A stretch of 28,103 bases of DNA from JAVVRP01 sp036654655 (GTDB lineage: Bacteria > Bacillota > Clostridia > Christensenellales > UBA1242): positions 1 to 28,103 of the forward strand of contig JAVVRP010000007.1 of the NCBI GenBank assembly GCA_036654655.1, in the 5' to 3' direction. This document shows positions 24,088 to 28,103 of this stretch, in pieces. A program made the translations under genes and the position numbers. Within the stretch, counting starts at the first letter, position 1. The number at the start of each line of letters is the position of its first letter. A model generated the notes under the pieces. It had not been told where the DNA came from. It saw only the letters and a program-made list of their open reading frames with translations, and did not search any database.

Positions 24088-24116
24088 ATCATACAACACA
24101 CAATATGTTGTGTCAA
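24088..24116 (-). promoter_or_regulatory. Promoter of nrdD-nrdG
   Basis: Minus strand TTGACA (24116-24111), 17-bp spacer and TATGAT (24093-24088). The first NrdR box occupies the spacer, so bound repressor would block RNA polymerase. Confidence 0.85.
24098..24113. promoter_or_regulatory. NrdR box 1
   Basis: ACACAATATGTTGTGT matches the NrdR box consensus (acaCwAtATaTwGtgt) at 15 of 16 positions. It fills the spacer between the nrdD -35 and -10 boxes. Confidence 0.9.
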
Positions 24117-24128
24117 GCAACAAAGTAG

Positions 24129-24144
24129 AATCTACATATAGTAT
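24129..24144. promoter_or_regulatory. NrdR box 2
   Basis: AATCTACATATAGTAT matches the consensus at about 12 of 16 positions, including the central CTA and ATATAG parts. It lies 31 bp from box 1, about three helical turns, the spacing known for cooperative NrdR box pairs, and just upstream of the -35 box. Confidence 0.75.
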
Positions 24145-24152
24145 GCTTATTG

Positions 24153-24171
24153 TTTGTGCAAATTGCACAAA
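24153..24171. promoter_or_regulatory. Perfect 9+1+9 palindrome upstream of the nrdD promoter
   Basis: TTTGTGCAA, one A, TTGCACAAA. It is neither an NrdR box nor a good terminator (no T run) and lies about 37 bp upstream of the -35 box. The TTGTG...CACAA ends resemble Rex redox-repressor sites, but the spacing is one base short. A second regulator is possible. Confidence 0.45.
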
Positions 24172-24186
24172 GATTGGTTTTTTTTA

Positions 24187-24216
24187 AAATAAAAAAGCCT
24201 TTAAAGCATGGCTTTT
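24187..24216 (-). terminator. Rho-independent terminator after the ComEC-like gene
   Basis: Minus strand stem AAAAGCC / GGCTTTT around a 10-nt loop, followed by TTTATTTTAAAA. It lies about 45 bp after the ComEC-like stop and upstream of the nrdD promoter. Confidence 0.75.
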
Positions 24217-24260
24217 AAGCACATTTTGTATTAATATGCAAAATTTTGGAAGAATTTAAG

Positions 24261-25376
24261 TTAAATTTGTTTGACTTTTTTTTGTCCGGGGATTATTAAA
24301 ACAACAAACAATGCAGAAATACCAAAAACAACAATATACCAATAATGAACATACATTTGCGGAGTGGTTGGGTTGTAATTTGCCGTTGCAACAAGCGTTC
24401 CGCTTGAATAAACAGCAAAAACTATGTTTCCATTTTCATAAGTTTTGAAAATCTTGTTATCAGCAACGCCCGCATTTTTTAAATTTGTTAATGTTTCGGG
24501 CGATGGATGCCCATATCCACGCCCAGAACTTATAACCACATATTGTGGAGAAGTTGCATATAAAAAGTTTTCGCAAGTGGAAGTTTTGCTTCCGTGATGC
24601 CCAAGTTTTAAAACGTCTACTTGTAATTCATTTTTGTATTTGTTTAAAACTTCACGCTCTACAAGGCTTTCTGCATCACCTGTTAACATAATTTTTTTTG
24701 ACATATACTCAATTATCATAATTGGAGAATAATTGTTTGGATTTGCATAAGACGCAGAAATCGGTGACAAAAAATCAATTTTTGCAACACCTTCTTTTAA
24801 GGATAACCCTGATTTGTTATAAAAATTTGTGCAACCTTGCTCCGCATTTGCTTTTTGAATTGTTTTTGCATACAGCAAGGACGTGCACACATTATTTTGT
24901 GGAGTTGTGCTGGTTTTTTCACTTTGGGTTTTAACGTTTGGCCTGTAAAAGTTTTTAACTAAAAAATTGTCAAACACTTCTGGTGCTCCACCAATATGGT
25001 CATCATGAGCATGAGTGATAACAAAACTGTCAATCACTTTTTCACTATCTGGCTTTGAGTTATTTAAATCCTTAAAAATTTGTATGTTTAGATAATTTAA
25101 TAATATTTGTTTAGATTCTTTTGTGTCGAGCCCAGAATCCACAAGCATAACGCTTCCGTTTGTGAACTCAACCACAATGGCATCACCTTGCCCCACATTA
25201 ATTACATGCACAAACAGCCCAGCACCACCAACTTCGGATTCCGGGGATGATGGAATTGCATTAATAAAATTTTCTATTGGTTTTGAAAAAAATAATGAGA
25301 ACAAAAGCAAAACTGAAATTGAAAGAAAAACAACAACCCTGACCTTAAAAGAAATCTTGTTTATTTGATTTTTCAT
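24261..25376 (-). CDS. ComEC/Rec2-type metallo-beta-lactamase-fold hydrolase, membrane-anchored
   Basis: 371 residues: an N-terminal membrane segment (about 11-31), an extracellular metallo-beta-lactamase domain and a C-terminal membrane segment with a basic end (PGQKKVKQI). Metal-binding motifs include HVINVGQGDAIVV, LVDSGLDT, the signature THAHDDHIGG, MLTGDAE and LGHHGS. These match the hydrolase domain of ComEC, which in competence proteins degrades one DNA strand during uptake, but the competence channel domain is absent, so this is a stand-alone ComEC-like hydrolase, as in many Firmicutes. Likely substrates are nucleic acids or other phosphodiesters outside the membrane; the real one is unknown. 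It follows the patatin-like gene by 12 bp with AAGGAT before the ATG. Confidence 0.85.
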   Translation of the reverse strand: MKNQINKISFKVRVVVFLSISVLLLFSLFFSKPIENFINAIPSSPESEVGGAGLFVHVINVGQGDAIVVEFTNGSVMLVDSGLDTKESKQILLNYLNIQIFKDLNNSKPDSEKVIDSFVITHAHDDHIGGAPEVFDNFLVKNFYRPNVKTQSEKTSTTPQNNVCTSLLYAKTIQKANAEQGCTNFYNKSGLSLKEGVAKIDFLSPISASYANPNNYSPIMIIEYMSKKIMLTGDAESLVEREVLNKYKNELQVDVLKLGHHGSKTSTCENFLYATSPQYVVISSGRGYGHPSPETLTNLKNAGVADNKIFKTYENGNIVFAVYSSGTLVATANYNPTTPQMYVHYWYIVVFGISALFVVLIIPGQKKVKQI

Positions 25377-25388
25377 TTGTATCCTTAT

Positions 25389-26264
25389 TTAAATTATTGT
25401 AACAGATTTTTCATCCTTTGCGAACTCGGCTTCAAAATGCTTTTGAAATCTGTTTGATTTTGGCTTTTGATTAAACAATTTTATTATTTCGGGCATTTTG
25501 TCTATTGCTTCGCGATAGCCTTCTTCAATCATTTCTTCAAAGCCTTCCTTTTTTGTGGACCTGAAAGACTTTGTTTCTGGTTGCAACATCACATCGGCAT
25601 ATTTATAGCCTTTTCGGGCATTGTTTTCCATTAAAATTCTGAAACTTGCAGTTACAACATTAACAAGTTTCATGCTTGTTGTTCCATATGTTCTGGACTT
25701 GTTTGCATCAATTGCAACAACATAATCACAGCCAAAAAGTTTTGGAATGTCGGCTGGAATGGTGTTGTGCAAGCCTCCATCAACCAAATGTTTATCATCA
25801 AACACAACGGGATAAAAAACATAGGGTACACAACAACTGCCAGCAACCGCTTTTGCCAAGTCCCCTTTTGTTATTACACACTCCTTTGTGGAAATAAGGT
25901 CCGTTGCCACGGCAACAAATTTGCTTTTTAATTCTTGAATGCCAATGTTTCCAAGCAAATCAATTATTATTTTTTCAATACCATCTGTTTTTGACGTTAA
26001 AAACGGCACTGGTGACGTGCGCACGTCCTTCATGTTTAACTCTCGGGCAAGGTCAATAAGTTTGCTCCACGGCAAACCTGCGCAGTAAAATGCGCCAACA
26101 AGCGCCCCTGCACTTGTGCCTGCCACCAAATCAAATTGCAAACCATATTCCATAAATGCTTTTATTGCACCAAGGTGCACAAAACCTCTTGCGCCACCAC
26201 CACCAAGTGCAAGCCCAATTTTAACTTTTTTGTTTTTACCAAGCCACAAATTTGGAAATTTCAT
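25389..26264 (-). CDS. Patatin-like phospholipase (RssA/YchK type)
   Basis: 291 residues with the serine/aspartate dyad of patatin-type hydrolases: the oxyanion loop GGGGARG (about 21-27), the nucleophile elbow GTSAG (about 49-53, Ser nucleophile) and the Asp motif DGG (about 159-161). No signal peptide. Such enzymes hydrolyse acyl esters of phospholipids, but the physiological substrate here is unknown. The ATG at 26264 is preceded by a TATTAT box 8 nt upstream and no ribosome binding site, implying a leaderless mRNA. It is first in a two-gene unit with the ComEC-like gene. The C-terminal part (about 250-291) is charged and probably flexible. Confidence 0.92.
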   Translation of the reverse strand: MKFPNLWLGKNKKVKIGLALGGGGARGFVHLGAIKAFMEYGLQFDLVAGTSAGALVGAFYCAGLPWSKLIDLARELNMKDVRTSPVPFLTSKTDGIEKIIIDLLGNIGIQELKSKFVAVATDLISTKECVITKGDLAKAVAGSCCVPYVFYPVVFDDKHLVDGGLHNTIPADIPKLFGCDYVVAIDANKSRTYGTTSMKLVNVVTASFRILMENNARKGYKYADVMLQPETKSFRSTKKEGFEEMIEEGYREAIDKMPEIIKLFNQKPKSNRFQKHFEAEFAKDEKSVTII

Positions 26265-26272
26265 ATGCTACT

Positions 26273-26301
26273 ATAATATATTATTATGCAATAAATATCA
26301 A
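26273..26301 (-). promoter_or_regulatory. Promoter of the patatin/ComEC-like unit, implying a leaderless mRNA
   Basis: Minus strand TTGATA (26301-26296), 17-bp spacer, TATTAT (26278-26273). Eight bases (AGTAGCAT) separate the -10 box from the ATG at 26264, and none resembles a ribosome binding site. Confidence 0.65.
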
Positions 26302-26389
26302 GACAATTCTTGCAAAGTTATTTTTTTGTTAACTTTTTAAAATTAAAATAAAAAAATTAAATTAATGCCACACCACAAACAAAAAAAGT

Positions 26390-26503
26390 GGGCACAACTT
26401 TGGGGCGGAAAAATGCCACAAACTTGCGTTTGTGGCATTAGCACGCACACGTTCCACGTGCGTGCTGGCTGGCAAAATTGCCAGCCATTCCCCGCCCCTG
26501 CCC
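26390..26503 (+). repeat. Palindromic intergenic repeat, copy 2 (complete element)
   Basis: Outer arms GGGCA (26390-26394) plus GGGGCGG (26402-26408) pair with CCGCCCC (26492-26498) plus TGCCC (26499-26503). Inside are three hairpins in a row: AATGCCACAAAC / GTTTGTGGCATT (26412-26439, loop TTGC); GCACGCAC / GTGCGTGC (26441-26465, interior ACGTTCCAC); GGCTGGCAA / TTGCCAGCC (26467-26486, loop AA). The element is about 114 bp, GC-rich against an AT-rich background and without coding capacity, so it resembles a REP/MITE-type element. Copy 1 is at the left window edge in the same orientation, but with two hairpin interiors inverted. The rest of the 26265-26645 gap holds the patatin promoter, a small CCTAG hairpin and AT-rich sequence with no gene. 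Confidence 0.85.
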
Positions 26504-26520
26504 TAGCAAAACTAGGTTTT
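26502..26520 (+). terminator. Small hairpin with T tail beside repeat copy 2
   Basis: CCTAG (26502-26506) and CTAGG (26512-26516) around CAAAA, followed by TTTT. The stem is only five bp and no plus-strand gene ends before it, so its function as a terminator is doubtful; it may be part of the repeat. Confidence 0.25.
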
Positions 26521-26645
26521 AATTTAAAACTTATAATAAATCAAAACATACAATTAGTTTAAATTCAAACCATTGTGTTAATTGTTAATTCAATAGCACA
26601 CATAAATTTTGATTTATATTTCCCTTACATCAATTGTTTTACTTT

Positions 26646-28103
26646 TTAATTACGTCCAAAAATTTGGGAAGAATAAGTGCTCCAATTTGGTTCATTTTTA
26701 AAATTTTCTAACAATTTACTTGGCACAAAAATTTGCAAGTTTGCATGGCAATTGTCAAACGCTTCAACACCCAAAGTAATAATTGGAAGGTCTGTCCTAA
26801 AAATATTTACTGTGACAAGTGCGGTGCAACTTTTAAACGCACTATCCCCTATGCTTGTTACGCTAAATGGGAGGTCTATGCTTTTAAGTGAGATGCAACC
26901 CCAAAACACAGAACCCTCTATTGTTGTGAGTTGTGAATTTGCTTCAAATGTTACTGTGGCAAGTGCTGTGCAATCTTTAAACGCTTTCCACCCAATGCTT
27001 GTTACGCTGGATGGGATTGTTATGCTGGCAAGTGCAATGCAACCATTAAACGCTTCCCACCCAATGCTTGTGAGTTGTGAGGTTAATGCAAACGTTACTG
27101 TTGCAAGCGTGGTGCAACTTTTAAATGCACTATCCCCTATGCTTGTTATGCTGGATGGGATGGTTATTTCGGTAAGTGCGGTGCAACCTTCAAACACACT
27201 CTGTTTTATGTTTGTGAGTTGTGAATTTGCTTCAAATGTTGCTGTGACAAGTGCGCTGCAACCTTTAAATGCACTATCCCCAATGCTTGTTATGCTGGAT
27301 GGGATGGCAATGCTTTTAAGTGAGGTGCAACCAAGAAACGCATAACGCTCTATGCTTGTAATGCTGGATGGGATGGTTATTTCGGTAAGTGCGGTGCAAC
27401 CTTCAAACACACTCAGTTTTATGCTTGTGAGTTGTGAATTTGCCTCAAATGTTGCTGTGACAAGTGCGGTGCAACCTTTAAATGCACAATCCCCAATGCT
27501 TGTCACGCTGGATGGGATTGCAATGCTTTTAAGTGCGGTGCAACCAAGAAACGCCTCGTCTGTAATCCCTTTTGCGTCAGTTAAATCAGCCACTGTAACT
27601 ATTGCATCGGCATTTATTATCCAGTACTGATTTGCTGTGTCTTTTAATTTAAATATTCCATCTGTTGTTTTGTTAGCATTAATTAATGCGGTGCAACCTT
27701 CAAACGCATTTGCCCCTATGCTTGTTACGCTGGATGAAATGGTTATGCTGGTAAGTAAGGTGCAACCATTAAACGCATAACGCTCTATGCTTGTAACGCT
27801 GGATGGGATGGTTATGCTGATAAGCGCGGTGCAATCACGAAATGCACCATTACTCTGGTTATCGGTAGAAATATTTTTTACCCTATAAGGAAGTTCAACA
27901 TTTTTTATGCTTGTGTTGCCATAACAGCAACCTTGCAAAGTTGTTACTTTAACAGCGCCAACTTTTGAGGGAATTGCAAAGTCTGCCGTTGTTGTGGTAA
28001 TTTTTGTTATTGCATTTCCAAACATTGTTATTGCGCTGTTTGGCAAAAGCGGATACTTGCTTGTTTTTGCGTACAAAGTTTGAGGGGTTGATGGGGTGTA
28101 ATT
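26646..28103 (-). CDS. BspA-like leucine-rich repeat (LRR_5) protein, 5' end cut by window
   Basis: The frame is open to the last base of the window (reading NYTPSTPQTLYAKTSK at the edge), so the N-terminus lies outside; at least 485 residues are present. About 15 LRR_5 units follow the pattern F-x-G-C-T-A-L-x-x-I-x-I-P-S-S-V-T-S-I, each 23-25 residues with the FxxC/GC core. Such BspA-like proteins are exported and act in adhesion or surface contact in gut and oral bacteria; the export signal would be in the missing part. The C-terminus (PSKLLENFKNEPNWSTYSSQIFGRN) is a normal cap and has no LPXTG or other sorting signal. DNA repeats inside include a 213-bp near-identical tandem duplication. 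One unit (about 27580-27690) is replaced by an insert containing NANKTTDGIFKLKDTANQYW. Confidence 0.9.
   Translation of the reverse strand, partial: NYTPSTPQTLYAKTSKYPLLPNSAITMFGNAITKITTTTADFAIPSKVGAVKVTTLQGCCYGNTSIKNVELPYRVKNISTDNQSNGAFRDCTALISITIPSSVTSIERYAFNGCTLLTSITISSSVTSIGANAFEGCTALINANKTTDGIFKLKDTANQYWIINADAIVTVADLTDAKGITDEAFLGCTALKSIAIPSSVTSIGDCAFKGCTALVTATFEANSQLTSIKLSVFEGCTALTEITIPSSITSIERYAFLGCTSLKSIAIPSSITSIGDSAFKGCSALVTATFEANSQLTNIKQSVFEGCTALTEITIPSSITSIGDSAFKSCTTLATVTFALTSQLTSIGWEAFNGCIALASITIPSSVTSIGWKAFKDCTALATVTFEANSQLTTIEGSVFWGCISLKSIDLPFSVTSIGDSAFKSCTALVTVNIFRTDLPIITLGVEAFDNCHANLQIFVPSKLLENFKNEPNWSTYSSQIFGRN

Noticed and set aside
24098..24113. The NrdR box read as a terminator hairpin
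   Set aside because: It sits within the promoter spacer, matches the NrdR consensus and has no T tract.
26677..27630. Long plus-strand open frames opposite the LRR gene
   Set aside because: They mirror the repeated codons of the LRR protein; the repeated frame is a by-product and has no ribosome binding site.

Overview
The window is strongly AT-rich, uses the standard code with some TTG and GTG starts, and reads as chromosome of an anaerobic low-GC Firmicute (Bacillota), most likely a Clostridia-type gut or host-associated organism. Support for this comes from a long Firmicutes-type SRP RNA with its Alu domain, a SpoVD/PbpB-like transpeptidase with a PASTA domain, a YlmC/YmxH protein, oxygen-sensitive class III ribonucleotide reductase (nrdD/nrdG) with NrdR, ferrous iron uptake (feoA/feoB) and a BspA-like leucine-rich-repeat surface protein. 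No tRNA, rRNA, CRISPR array, transposase or prophage was recognised. Lineage below phylum is inference.

Layout. 1-245: one copy of a palindromic repeat and a T-rich array. 246-2852 (minus): an FtsL-like protein and a SpoVD/PbpB-like transpeptidase. 2971-5778 (minus): a lipoprotein, a membrane-anchored protein with an FN3-like domain and a mini-ORF in its leader. 5929-6646: a small hydrophobic protein and a short HTH regulator, divergent, with operator-like palindromes between them, one matching a Bacillus-type LexA box. 6651-8193: a divergent DUF3343 / cysteine desulfurase-family pair. 8195-11091: a serine-palmitoyltransferase-like enzyme in an operon with a short-chain dehydrogenase, and a second dehydrogenase divergent from it; together a candidate sphingoid-base locus. 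11110-11450: SRP RNA with promoter and terminator. 11446-14202 (minus): two related wHTH-like tail-anchored proteins followed by uvrB. 14541-15161: an unidentified membrane protein. 15162-17801: low-complexity array, feoB, feoA. 17839-18728: nrdR and a YlmC-like protein. 18725-21189 (minus): transketolase translationally coupled to a degenerate shikimate-kinase-like protein. 21285-24171 (minus): nrdD-nrdG with two NrdR boxes at the promoter. 24261-26264 (minus): a patatin-like phospholipase and a ComEC-type metallo-hydrolase. 26390-26503: second copy of the palindromic repeat. 26646-28103 (minus): an LRR_5 protein cut by the window edge.

Links between genes. NrdR (17885-18349) very probably represses nrdD-nrdG: a near-perfect NrdR box lies inside the 17-bp promoter spacer and a second lies exactly 31 bp upstream. 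The strongest oddities are: (i) two same-orientation copies of a palindromic repeat in which the interiors of two separate hairpins are exact reverse complements of each other; (ii) three promoters whose -10 box lies only 6-8 nt before the start codon with no ribosome binding site, indicating leaderless mRNAs; (iii) the SPT-like/SDR locus; (iv) a kinase-fold protein that has lost its P-loop and is coupled to transketolase; (v) a FeoB whose G4 motif lacks the usual Asp; and (vi) a recent 213-bp internal duplication in the LRR gene. All family calls come from reading motifs by eye; no database search was run.
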